Assembly: GCA_910588105.1 (NCBI GenBank)
Contig: CAJUQD010000024.1
Span: 1-38,349, forward strand
Length of the DNA stretch: 38,349 bases
Direction of reading: 5' to 3'
Origin: an uncultured Oscillospiraceae bacterium
Lineage (GTDB): Bacteria; Bacillota; Clostridia; Oscillospirales; Oscillospiraceae
The notes beneath the pieces were generated by a model, which was not told the origin of the DNA, searched no databases, and was given only the letters and a program-made list of their open reading frames with translations. The translations under genes were made by a program, and so were the position numbers. Numbering within the stretch: the stretch's first letter is position 1; each line of letters starts with the position of its first letter. Of this stretch, positions 31,337-38,349 are shown piece by piece.

Positions 31337-32374
31337 TTATAGGTTCTCAATCAGCTTCATCAGCCCGGGAACCAACTGGTCTTCGGGCACCCTGGCCACA
31401 ATCTCCCCGCGCCTGAACAATACACCCTCGCTCTTTCCCCCGGCCAGTCCCACGTCCGCGTGGCGGGCCTCGCCAGGTCCGTTGACCACGCAGCCCATCA
31501 CAGCCACGGTAATAGGCTTGTCCACACCTTTCAGCAACTCCTCCACCTTCATGGCTATCGGGATCAACTCGATCTGTGTCCGCCCGCAGGTGGGACAGGC
31601 GATGACCTCCGGCCCCTCCCGCCGCAGGCCGATGGCCTTTAAAATCCGGCGGGCGGCATAGACCTCCTCCACCGGGTCGGCGGTGAGGGACACCCGCAAG
31701 GTATCCCCAATGCCTAAAGCAAGCAGCCCGCCGATCCCCGCCGCCGCTTTCAGTTCCCCGATTTCCCGGGTGCCCGCCTCGGTGACCCCCAGGTGCAGGG
31801 GATAGTCATACCGCTCCGCCATAAGCCGATAGGCTTTCATAGTAACAGGCACGCGGGACGCTTTCACTGATACGCAGATGTCCTCAAAGCCGTACCGCTC
31901 CAGCAGGCGGATATGCCCCAGGGCACTTTCCACCATCGCCTCCGGGGTGGGGCCGCCGTATTTGGCCAACAGCTCCTTTTCCAGTGAGCCGCCGTTTACC
32001 CCAACCCGGATGGGGATATGCCGTTCCTTACAGACACTTGCTACCGCCTCTACCCGGTCAGGGGAGCCGATATTGCCGGGGTTGATGCGGATCTTGTCAA
32101 TCCCCTGCTCCGCCGCCTCAAGCGCCAAACGGTAGTCAAAATGGATATCCGCCACCAGGGGCACTGGACTGCCCGCTTTCAGGGCTCCCACAGCCTTCGC
32201 CGCCGCCATGTCGGGTACCGCCACCCGGACGATCTGGCACCCAGCCGCCGCAAGCTCCCTGATCTGTGCCAGCGTAGCCTCCACATCACGGGTTGGGGTA
32301 TTCGTCATGGACTGGATGGACACAGGAGCGTCCCCGCCCAGAGGGACGCCGCCCACATTAAATCTTCTGGTCAT
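31337..32374 (-). CDS. ispG: 4-hydroxy-3-methylbut-2-enyl diphosphate synthase (IspG)
   Basis: 345-residue iron-sulfur enzyme of the non-mevalonate isoprenoid pathway, converting MEcPP to HMBPP. It has the N-terminal TIM barrel (SIQSMTNTPTRDVEATL, IRINPGNIG) and a C-terminal [4Fe-4S] domain with CPTCGR and MGCVVNGPGEA. The ATG at 32374 has AGGTG upstream; the frame extension to 32413 overlaps rseP and lacks a site. Clustering with dxr and uppS puts isoprenoid supply and its use in one operon. Confidence 0.98.
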   Translation of the reverse strand: MTRRFNVGGVPLGGDAPVSIQSMTNTPTRDVEATLAQIRELAAAGCQIVRVAVPDMAAAKAVGALKAGSPVPLVADIHFDYRLALEAAEQGIDKIRINPGNIGSPDRVEAVASVCKERHIPIRVGVNGGSLEKELLAKYGGPTPEAMVESALGHIRLLERYGFEDICVSVKASRVPVTMKAYRLMAERYDYPLHLGVTEAGTREIGELKAAAGIGGLLALGIGDTLRVSLTADPVEEVYAARRILKAIGLRREGPEVIACPTCGRTQIELIPIAMKVEELLKGVDKPITVAVMGCVVNGPGEARHADVGLAGGKSEGVLFRRGEIVARVPEDQLVPGLMKLIENL

Positions 32375-32387
32375 TTCAAGCACCTGC

Positions 32388-33464
32388 CTAGGCAAAAATC
32401 TTCCACACGTCATGGAAGGCCACCACCGCCATTAACGCCAGCAGCACCACAAAAGCCCCGGCATGGACATAGCCCTCGTATTTCTCCGGGATGCGCCGCC
32501 GGGCCACCGCATAGAGAAGCCCGTTGAGCAGCACAAAGAAGATCCGCCCGCCGTCCAGCGCCGGGATGGGCAGCAAGTTCATCACCGCCAGATTGACGGC
32601 AATCAGGGCCATCATGCTCACCACGTTCACGATTCCAACCGCCGCCGTCTGAGCCTTGGCCCCCTCCTCGGACACCACGTCCACCACTCCGATAACGCCG
32701 GACAGCTCGGACACCGCCACCCGGCCCGTCACCAAATCTCCCAGGCTCATCCAGACAATCCGGACAAAATCCACCGACTGCAAAAAACCATATTTTACCC
32801 TGCCGCCCAAGGACAATTGTTCTGTCTGCGTAAAGCTCAGGCCAAACTTTTTAACCGTCCTCCCACTCTCTTCCACCTCGATAGACCGCGTCAGGGGAAA
32901 ATTGTTCAGCACAACCTGCTCCCCATCCCGCTCCACCACCAAGTCAATCCCGCTCACACCATCGTTTCGGTCCAGATAAACCAGCGCGTCCGAATACAGC
33001 CAAACAGCATGGCCGTCAACCCTGACGATGCGGTCCCCAACCATCAGGCCGCCGTCCCCTTCCAGGGCAAAACCGTCCATGAACGAGGAGATAACAGGAA
33101 CACGGGCCTCCGTCACGCCAAGGGACAATGCCACCATAATGACAAGGCCCAGCAAAAAATTCATAAATGATCCGGCACACAGGATGATGATTTTTTTCCA
33201 ACCCTTCTGCCGGGAGAAGGCACGGGGATCGCCTGTGTCCTCATCCTCCCCCTCCATGGCGCAGTATCCGCCAACCGGGAAAGCCCGCAGGGCGTAAAGG
33301 GTTTCCCCCTTTCTCCTGGACCACAGGGCAGGGCCCATACCGATGGCAAACTCATTCACTTTCACCCCCAGCAGCTTGGCGGTGATAAAGTGGCCAAACT
33401 CGTGTATGGCGATGAGCACGCCAAACAGCACAACAACCAGCAGAACATACAGGAATCTCGCCAA
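32388..33464 (-). CDS. rseP: RIP metalloprotease RseP (site-2 protease)
   Basis: 358-residue membrane zinc protease that cuts anti-sigma factors and leftover signal peptides within the membrane. HEFGH is at 21-25 in the first helix, a PDZ-like domain spans about 125-205, and NLLPIPALDGGR with the third zinc ligand lies near residue 311; four transmembrane segments are expected. The start codon is TTG, fixed by GAGGTG seven bases upstream. It begins six bases after dxr. This is the second M50 protease in the window, distinct from the SpoIVFB-like one. Confidence 0.97.
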   Translation of the reverse strand: MARFLYVLLVVVLFGVLIAIHEFGHFITAKLLGVKVNEFAIGMGPALWSRRKGETLYALRAFPVGGYCAMEGEDEDTGDPRAFSRQKGWKKIIILCAGSFMNFLLGLVIMVALSLGVTEARVPVISSFMDGFALEGDGGLMVGDRIVRVDGHAVWLYSDALVYLDRNDGVSGIDLVVERDGEQVVLNNFPLTRSIEVEESGRTVKKFGLSFTQTEQLSLGGRVKYGFLQSVDFVRIVWMSLGDLVTGRVAVSELSGVIGVVDVVSEEGAKAQTAAVGIVNVVSMMALIAVNLAVMNLLPIPALDGGRIFFVLLNGLLYAVARRRIPEKYEGYVHAGAFVVLLALMAVVAFHDVWKIFA

Positions 33465-33470
33465 AATAGG

Positions 33471-34619
33471 TCACCTCACAGATTGATAAACCGCCTCACG
33501 GGCAGCGCGGTCCGCCTCGAAAACATCGTTCAGGCCCGGTGTGTCCACCACAGGTACCCGGCCCAGCGCAGATTCCACCAGCCGAGGGATATCCAAAAAA
33601 TTTATCCTATCCGCCAGGAACAAAGCAACTGCCGCCTCATTGGCCCCATTGAGAATGGAGGTCGCCGTACCGCCCCGTTCTGCGCATTCCAGGGCCAGCC
33701 CCAGGCAGCGGAAGGTATCCAGGTCGGGCGTCTGGAAGGTGAGCGGCGGGCAGGACAGCAGATCCAGCGGCTTAGCCGGCCCTGGCGTCCGCTCCGGCCA
33801 TGTCAGGGCATATTGGATGGGCAGGCACATGTCCGCGCTGCCCAGCTGGGCCATGATGGCCCCGTCCTCAAACTCCACCAGGGAGTGGACAATGCTCTCC
33901 CGGTGGACCACAATTTGAATCTTTTCCGGCGGCATGGCATAGAGCCGGATGGCCTCGATAAACTCCAGCCCCTTATTCATCAGGGTGGCCGAGTCAATGG
34001 ATATTTTTGCGCCCATGGCCCAGTTGGGATGTTTCAGCGCCTGCTCTTTTGTGACAAGGGAAAGCTCTTCACAGTTTTTCCCGTAAAACGGCCCGCCGGA
34101 AGCAGTGATGATGAGGCGCCGGATCTCACCCCTGTTTTTACACCCTTGCAGGCATTGAAAGATTGCGGAGTGCTCCGAGTCCACCGGGACAATTTCCGCG
34201 CCCTTCTCCTCCGCCCGTGCCATCACCAGCTCCCCAGCGCACACCAGGGTCTCCTTGTTGGCCAATGCGATGCGCTTGCCGCAATTAATGGCGGCCAAAG
34301 TGGGGCGCAGCCCTGCCACACCCACGATGGCAGTGACCACCGTATCTGCTTCAGGCAGCGATGCCGCCTCCAACAGCCCCTCCTGGCCGGACAGCACTTT
34401 TGCGTCGGTGTCCGCCAGCCGCACCTGCAGCTCGGCGGCGGCGGCTTCATCCACCGCCACCACCAGCCCCGGTCTAAATTTCCTGACTTGGGCCTCGGCC
34501 AGCTCCACGCTGCGGTTCACCGTGATGGCGGCTACCCTGTGGCCACAGGCCTCCGCCACCTTCAGCGTTTGCCGCCCGATGGAACCGCTGGAACCCAAAA
34601 TAGACAGCGTTCTTTTCAT
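33471..34619 (-). CDS. dxr: 1-deoxy-D-xylulose-5-phosphate reductoisomerase
   Basis: 382-residue NADPH enzyme making MEP, the first dedicated step of the non-mevalonate pathway. The NADPH loop is LGSSGSIGRQTL at the N-terminus; VDSEHSAIFQCLQG carries the metal-binding acidic residues; TASGGPF and NWAMGAKISIDSATLMNKG are the substrate loops. The ATG at 34619 has GAGGAG seven bases upstream. Order cdsA-dxr-rseP is the same as in Bacillus. Confidence 0.98.
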   Translation of the reverse strand: MKRTLSILGSSGSIGRQTLKVAEACGHRVAAITVNRSVELAEAQVRKFRPGLVVAVDEAAAAELQVRLADTDAKVLSGQEGLLEAASLPEADTVVTAIVGVAGLRPTLAAINCGKRIALANKETLVCAGELVMARAEEKGAEIVPVDSEHSAIFQCLQGCKNRGEIRRLIITASGGPFYGKNCEELSLVTKEQALKHPNWAMGAKISIDSATLMNKGLEFIEAIRLYAMPPEKIQIVVHRESIVHSLVEFEDGAIMAQLGSADMCLPIQYALTWPERTPGPAKPLDLLSCPPLTFQTPDLDTFRCLGLALECAERGGTATSILNGANEAAVALFLADRINFLDIPRLVESALGRVPVVDTPGLNDVFEADRAAREAVYQSVR

Positions 34620-34630
34620 CGTCCCTCTCC

Positions 34631-35455
34631 TCAAAATACCGGCAGGCGCTGCACAATGAACAGCACCACCGGCCCGCAGAACATCATGCTGTCAAATCGG
34701 TCCAGCATCCCGCCGTGACCAGGCAGAAGGTGCCCGTAGTCCTTCACGCCATACTGCCGCTTGATGAAGGAAAACGCCAGATCGCCTACTTCGGTGGCCA
34801 GGGCCCCAAACAGCCCGCACAGCACCAGAGGGAGGAGGTTGACATCCGCATTTGCGATTTTGCTGGCAGCACCGCCATAGGCAATGGCAAATACCACTCC
34901 AGACACAAACCCGCCGATGTACCCCTCTACGCTTTTATTGGGGCTTACCTTGGTGACCCCCTTGTGCTTGCCCAGGGACACCCCGGCAAAGTAGGCTCCC
35001 GCATCGGTGGCAAAGGTGAGCAGCACCGCCAACAGCACCAGATACTGCCCATGGTCCATCCGCCGCAGCTCCACCAGGGCGGACAGGGCCAGTGGGATGG
35101 TAATCCCGCCAAACAGGCAGGCCAGAACATGGGAAAAGCCAATTTTGACCCCTCCCTCATCATAGGCACGGATGGCGCACCAGAAGCACCCCGCCGTCAC
35201 CACAAAGGACAGCAGGTTCACATAGGCCGTCCCTAGCCCCGCCCAACTTCCGAAGGGCAGCAGGGCGGCGGCGGCAATGGTGACCACCCGCATAGGCAGG
35301 GTGATCTTCCCCTCCCCCACCGCCCGGAGCAGTTCAAAGGCCGCTATGGCCGAGATGAAGCATACCAGCGCCGTCCACGCCAGCGGTGGGGGCACCAGCA
35401 TAATCCACAGCATGGCTGGCATTAAAACCACTGCCACAATAATCCGTTTCGCCAT
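34631..35455 (-). CDS. cdsA: Phosphatidate cytidylyltransferase
   Basis: 274-residue membrane enzyme forming CDP-diacylglycerol from phosphatidic acid and CTP. Seven to eight hydrophobic helices are visible; the C-terminal signature is present as SPNKSVEGYIGGFVSG, followed by VGDLAFSFIKRQYGVKDYG and PGHGGMLDRFDS. The frame opens at 35668 but the first 71 codons lie inside uppS; the ATG at 35455 with GGAGG eight bases upstream, one base after the uppS stop, is the start. Confidence 0.98.
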   Translation of the reverse strand: MAKRIIVAVVLMPAMLWIMLVPPPLAWTALVCFISAIAAFELLRAVGEGKITLPMRVVTIAAAALLPFGSWAGLGTAYVNLLSFVVTAGCFWCAIRAYDEGGVKIGFSHVLACLFGGITIPLALSALVELRRMDHGQYLVLLAVLLTFATDAGAYFAGVSLGKHKGVTKVSPNKSVEGYIGGFVSGVVFAIAYGGAASKIANADVNLLPLVLCGLFGALATEVGDLAFSFIKRQYGVKDYGHLLPGHGGMLDRFDSMMFCGPVVLFIVQRLPVF

Positions 35456-35456
35456 C

Positions 35457-36203
35457 TCACACACCTCCATACCGCCGGGAACGGTGCTGATAAGCCGCCA
35501 AGGCCCGCAGCAGCTCCTCCTCAGTAAAGTCAGGCCAGAGCACATCAGTAAAGTAGAATTCCGCATAGGCGGACTGCCAGACCAGAAAATTGGATGTTCG
35601 CACCTCCCCGCTGGGCCGGATGATGAGATCCGGGTCAGGCACCCCGGCTGAGTATAGGTACTTGCCAAAGGCGTCCTCCGTCAGGTGTCCCGGGTCAGCC
35701 CTGCCCTCCATGCAGTCCAAAGCAAAAGCTTTGGCCGCCCGGACCAGCTCGTCTCTCCCGCCATAGTTCAGACAAATATTCACCTGGCAGCCGTCGTAGC
35801 CCTTGGATATCTCCTCCGTTTCCCGGCACAAGGCCTGGAGATGGGGGGCTAATGGTGACAAATCGCCGAAAAAGGCCATTTTCACCTTGTCCCTGGCCAT
35901 GGTCTCAATGGCCTCATGAAGATACCTCTCCAGCAGCTTCATGATGGCCGCCACCTCGTCTGCGGGGCGCTTCCAGTTCTCGGTGGAAAAGGCGTACACC
36001 GTCAGGTACTCCAGCCCCAGCTTCTTGGCATAGGTGGCGATGGTTCGGAAGGTCTCCGCTCCGGCTGCGTGCCCCGCCTTCCGGGGCAGGCCGCGGCTTT
36101 TGGCCCAGCGACCGTTGCCATCCATGATAATGGCTACATGGCGGGGCAGGTGGTCCATATCCACCTGGGGTTTATCCGCATGACCGCGGCGAAGGAAAGC
36201 CAT
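35457..36203 (-). CDS. uppS: Undecaprenyl diphosphate synthase
   Basis: 248-residue cis-prenyltransferase that makes the C55 lipid carrier for peptidoglycan. The catalytic Asp lies in IIMDGNGRWAKSRGL; later motifs are YLTVYAFSTENWKRP, NICLNYGGRDELV and DLIIRPSGEVRTSNFL. The ATG at 36203 has a weak AGGA site nine bases upstream; the earlier ATG at 36245 adds an unconserved hydrophobic stretch. It is separated from frr by 118 bases that hold a GC-rich hairpin and possibly a weak promoter (TTGCCA-N16-TAAAGT). Confidence 0.97.
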   Translation of the reverse strand: MAFLRRGHADKPQVDMDHLPRHVAIIMDGNGRWAKSRGLPRKAGHAAGAETFRTIATYAKKLGLEYLTVYAFSTENWKRPADEVAAIMKLLERYLHEAIETMARDKVKMAFFGDLSPLAPHLQALCRETEEISKGYDGCQVNICLNYGGRDELVRAAKAFALDCMEGRADPGHLTEDAFGKYLYSAGVPDPDLIIRPSGEVRTSNFLVWQSAYAEFYFTDVLWPDFTEEELLRALAAYQHRSRRYGGV

Positions 36204-36279
36204 ACACACCCATCCTAACTTTAACTTTATTGATAGTATTGGCAAAAAAGAACCGGGTCATAAGCCTCTGAACAGCACA

Positions 36280-36302
36280 CAAGGGGGGCGCGCCCCCCCT
36301 TG
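36280..36302 (-). other. GC-rich hairpin between frr and uppS
   Basis: CAAGGGGGG and CCCCCCTTG pair around CGCG in a nearly perfect palindrome, 20 bases after the frr stop. On the minus strand it is followed by TGTGCTGTTC rather than a U-run, so termination would be weak; it may pause transcription or stabilise the upstream mRNA. Confidence 0.5.
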
Positions 36303-36321
36303 CTATGCGCTCAGCCGCAGC

Positions 36322-36876
36322 TCACACCGCCATCAATTCCTTTTCCTTGGCGGTCGTGAGGGCGTCGATCTCCTTACACCGTTTGTCCGTCAACTCCTGG
36401 AGCTCTTTTTCGCTCTCTTTACGGTCGTCCTCCGTGATCTCCGACTTTTTTTCCAGCGCTTTCAGGGCATCCATAGCGTCCCGGCGGATGTTGCGGATGG
36501 CTACCTTGCCGTTTTCCCCATACTTGCGCACCTGTTTGGTGAGCTCCACGCGGCGCTCCTCGGTAAGCTGCGGGAAGGCCAGACGGATCACCCGCCCGTC
36601 GTTCTGGGGATTGATGCCCAAATCGGAGGTCTGGATTGCCTTTTCAATTGCCTTGAGGATGCTGCCGTCCCAGGGCTGGATCTGGAGGGTGCGGGGGTCT
36701 GGGGTGGAGATGCTGGCCACTTGCTGAATGGGGGTGGGCGTGCCGTAGTAGGAGACCTGAATACGGTCCAGCACACCGGCATTGGCCCGGCCCGCCCGGA
36801 CGCTGGCAAAGTCCCCCTTCACCGATTCAATGGTCTTGCCCATTTTTACATCGTAGGTTTTGCAGAAATCAGTCAT
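36322..36876 (-). CDS. frr: Ribosome recycling factor
   Basis: 184-residue RRF, which with EF-G splits the post-termination ribosome. It shows the conserved FASVRAGRANAGVLDRIQVSYYGTPTP (residues ~23-50), the central IQPWDGSIL and the C-terminal helix with VRKYGENGKVAIRNIRRDA. Length is standard. It overlaps pyrH by eight bases, with the ribosome-binding site AGGAAAGG inside pyrH's end. Confidence 0.98.
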   Translation of the reverse strand: MTDFCKTYDVKMGKTIESVKGDFASVRAGRANAGVLDRIQVSYYGTPTPIQQVASISTPDPRTLQIQPWDGSILKAIEKAIQTSDLGINPQNDGRVIRLAFPQLTEERRVELTKQVRKYGENGKVAIRNIRRDAMDALKALEKKSEITEDDRKESEKELQELTDKRCKEIDALTTAKEKELMAV

Positions 36877-37606
36877 GGTCCTTTCCTCCTATGTCTTTCA
36901 CAATTGTTCCTATTCTCTCCCCGTGCACTACACGGAGGATGTTCTCCGGATCCTTCAGGGCAAACAAAATGATAGGGATATTGTTGTCCATGCACAGCGA
37001 TGTGGCGGTGGAGTCCATCACCCCCAGATGGCGGGCCAGCACATCGTCATAGGTGATGCTGTCGTATTTTACCGCCTTCGGATCCTTCAAGGGGTCGGCA
37101 CTGTATACCCCATCCACATTCTTGGCAAGCAGAATGATATCCGCGTTGATCTCCGCCGCCCGGAGTACCGCCGCCGTATCGGTGGAGAAGAATGGGCTGC
37201 CGGTGCCGCAGCCGAAGATGACAACCCTGCCCTTCTCCAAGTGCCGGACGGCCCGGGAGCGGATGTAGGGCTCGGCAATGGACTTCATCTCAATAGCTGT
37301 CTGCACCCGCACATCCACGCCCTTGTTTTCCAGCACATCGGCCAGCGCCAGGCAGTTGATGGCGGTGGCCAGCATCCCCATGTGGTCGGCCCGGGTACGG
37401 TTGCTCATCCCCCGGCCGTCCTTCAAGCCCCGCCAGAAGTTGCCGCCGCCCACCACAATGCCTACCTGCACACCCTCGCTGGCACAGCGGGCTACCACAT
37501 CACACACCCTTTCGATGACATCAAAGTCCAGGCCCCGGCCCGCCTCGCCTCCCAGCGCCTCGCCACTCACCTTCAACAGCACACGCTTGTATTTCAGTTC
37601 ATCCAT
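36869..37606 (-). CDS. pyrH: Uridylate kinase
   Basis: 245-residue hexameric UMP kinase of the amino-acid-kinase fold. Motifs: RVLLKVSGEAL at the N-terminus, IVVGGGNFWRG for UMP binding, GCGTGSPFFSTDTAA and AKNVDGVYSADP. The ATG at 37606 has GAGG upstream; the GTG at 37615 is too near that site. First gene of the leftward pyrH-frr-uppS-cdsA-dxr-rseP-ispG-GNAT-polC row, divergent from ymxH. Confidence 0.98.
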   Translation of the reverse strand: MDELKYKRVLLKVSGEALGGEAGRGLDFDVIERVCDVVARCASEGVQVGIVVGGGNFWRGLKDGRGMSNRTRADHMGMLATAINCLALADVLENKGVDVRVQTAIEMKSIAEPYIRSRAVRHLEKGRVVIFGCGTGSPFFSTDTAAVLRAAEINADIILLAKNVDGVYSADPLKDPKAVKYDSITYDDVLARHLGVMDSTATSLCMDNNIPIILFALKDPENILRVVHGERIGTIVKDIGGKDHD

Positions 37607-37658
37607 GGCACACACCCTCTCCCGTTACAAATTTACGGCTCATCTGTACTTAGGCATT

Positions 37659-37687
37659 ATTATACTGGAAAATACTCCTTTTGCATA
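37659..37687 (-). promoter_or_regulatory. Candidate pyrH operon promoter
   Basis: A perfect minus-strand TATAAT (37659-37664) with a poor -35 (TATGCA, 37682-37687) at 17 bp, giving a leader of about 46 nt before pyrH. It is the only housekeeping-type promoter found ahead of the nine-gene row. Confidence 0.5.
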
Positions 37688-37747
37688 GGGGGCAAATGAA
37701 AATTTTCCGTGTATTTTTCCCCACATGGATTGACGGGCCTCTTCCCT

Positions 37748-37755
37748 CATACATT
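37748..37755 (+). promoter_or_regulatory. Possible sporulation-type -10 box before ymxH
   Basis: CATACATT fits the sigma-E -10 pattern CATAnAnT and lies about 30 bases before the ymxH ATG. The -35 position at 16 bp reads ATT instead of ATA, so the match is partial. Confidence 0.3.
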
Positions 37756-37783
37756 GATGGCAAAGGAAAAAGGAGGGCATACT

Positions 37784-38050
37784 ATGATTTGCCGCATCGC
37801 CGACCTGCAATATAAGGAAGTCATCGACATTGCCGACGGCACACGGTACGGATTCGTGGGCGACGTGGAGCTGGATCCGGAGCGCGGCGCCATCCAGAGC
37901 ATTGTTGTGCGGGGGCAGCCCCGCCTGCTGGGGCTGCTGGGCCGTGAGGCGGATGCAGTTTTCCCCTGGTCGGCCGTCAAGCGCTTTGGTGCGGACATTA
38001 TTTTGGTGGACGGAAACGCCGCGGGCACCCGGAGCCGCAGAAAAAACTGA
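37784..38050 (+). CDS. ymxH: YlmC/YmxH family PRC-barrel sporulation protein
   Basis: 88-residue small protein of the YlmC/YmxH family with a PRC-barrel fold. It starts MICRIADLQYKEVIDIADGTRYGFVGDV and continues through a beta-barrel pattern with IVVRGQPRLLGLLG, ending in a basic tail. These proteins are linked to sporulation in Firmicutes; biochemical role unknown. AAGGAGGG lies seven bases before the ATG, so the upstream extension of the frame is not used. It is divergent from pyrH and upstream of rpsB in the same direction. Confidence 0.9.
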   Translation: MICRIADLQYKEVIDIADGTRYGFVGDVELDPERGAIQSIVVRGQPRLLGLLGREADAVFPWSAVKRFGADIILVDGNAAGTRSRRKN

Positions 38051-38134
38051 GCAACTATACAAACAGCCTAGGCACACAAAATTAGCTATTCGGTACAGCT
38101 TCTAACTTTTCCCCAAGAAATTGGAGAAAAACAC

Positions 38135-38163
38135 TTGCGTTCCCCTATAGCTTGTGGTAAAAT
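38135..38163 (+). promoter_or_regulatory. Promoter of rpsB
   Basis: Plus strand TTGCGT (38135-38140), 17-bp spacer, TAAAAT (38158-38163), about 110 bases before the rpsB ATG. Confidence 0.8.
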
Positions 38164-38169
38164 ACTTAG

Positions 38170-38272
38170 GCATTCCGCACGAGAGCTGATTTTTCGCCCG
38201 GTGCTTTCCATGAAAGTGGGTGGGAAAAATGAGGTTTTCGGAGGTAAAACCAAAAAACAGGAGGAAAAAATA
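38170..38272 (+). promoter_or_regulatory. Structured 5' leader of rpsB
   Basis: About 100 nt of untranslated leader. ATTTTTC (38189-38195) can pair with GAAAAAT (38224-38230), enclosing CCC/GGG pairs and an inner CTTTC/GAAAG stem-loop (38204-38216). A ribosomal protein S2 autoregulatory site is a possible role; no known Rfam motif was recognised by eye. Confidence 0.4.
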
Positions 38273-38349
38273 ATGGCAGTCGTATCTATGAAGCAGCTGT
38301 TGGAGGCCGGCGTGCACTTCGGCCACCAGACCCGCCGGTGGAACCCCAA
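38273..38349 (+). CDS. rpsB: Small subunit ribosomal protein S2 (5' end)
   Basis: First 25 codons of uS2: MAVVSMKQLLEAGVHFGHQ then TRRWNP, the universally conserved N-terminus. CAGGAGG lies before the ATG. The gene runs out of the window at its right end. tsf would normally follow. Confidence 0.97.
   Translation, partial: MAVVSMKQLLEAGVHFGHQTRRWNP

Noticed and set aside
33390..34718. 442-codon plus-strand ORF across dxr
   Set aside because: Shadow of dxr and the ends of rseP and cdsA; no start signal, and the real genes have all catalytic motifs.
1..38349. CRISPR array, prophage, integron or rRNA operon
   Set aside because: No regularly spaced repeats, phage structural genes, integrase, transposase or rRNA sequence were seen; apart from the hairpin element the region is core chromosome.

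Overview
The window looks like chromosome from a spore-forming, Gram-positive member of the Clostridia, most likely Oscillospirales/Oscillospiraceae (relatives of Flavonifractor, Oscillibacter or Lawsonibacter). The reasons are strong GGAGG ribosome-binding sites throughout, a PolC-type replicase, the short HisG plus HisZ form of ATP phosphoribosyltransferase, SpoIVFB-like and YmxH-type sporulation genes, a spore-coat CotH remnant, moderately high G+C, and the gene orders tig-clpP-clpX-lon-engB and pyrH-frr-uppS-cdsA-dxr-rseP-ispG-polC. The genus is an inference; no 16S rRNA is present. Almost every gene is on the minus strand. The plus strand holds only a CotH fragment, a 27-residue small ORF, a small P-loop protein, ymxH and the start of rpsB.

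Layout. 1-900: CotH remnant, then tRNA-Gln(CTG) with its promoter and a perfect palindromic terminator. 894-8330: protein quality control block, read right to left as tig, clpP, clpX, (40-residue ORF), lon, engB, then a fumarylacetoacetate-hydrolase-family enzyme. 8340-13832: rplS with promoter, leader and terminator, then rbgA, rnhB, yraN, an M19 dipeptidase, thrC and a metallophosphoesterase. 13860-15492: an M23 protein and an M50 protease resembling the SpoIVFA/SpoIVFB pair, behind a sigma-E-type promoter. 15548-17278: a HicB-like/DinB-like protein, a methyltransferase and tRNA-Gly(CCC). 17336-17540: an isolated small-peptide gene with its own promoter and terminator.

17596-25874: a tightly overlapping histidine operon transcribed as hisZ-hisG-hisD-(Phd/DUF2007-like regulator)-hisB-hisH-hisA-(FlaR-like P-loop protein)-hisF-hisI-hisE-(BI-1 membrane protein). 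hisC and the histidinol-phosphatase gene are not present. An internal promoter covered by a 33-bp inverted repeat lies in front of the Phd-like gene. 25919-26086: a 168-bp element that folds on itself over its full length (MITE-like). 26117-26587: a small P-loop protein with a damaged Walker A motif and a shared terminator. 26598-37664: polC, a GNAT acetyltransferase, ispG, rseP, dxr, cdsA, uppS, frr and pyrH, which combine replication, isoprenoid/lipid precursor supply, ribosome recycling and UMP kinase. 37748-38349: divergent ymxH and the start of rpsB.

The best candidates for something undescribed are the 27-residue peptide gene (17336-17540), the toxin-less Phd-like regulator with its operator inside the his operon (22246-22708), and the full-length hairpin element (25919-26086). 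All functional calls come from reading the sequence and from knowledge of the protein families; no database search was run.
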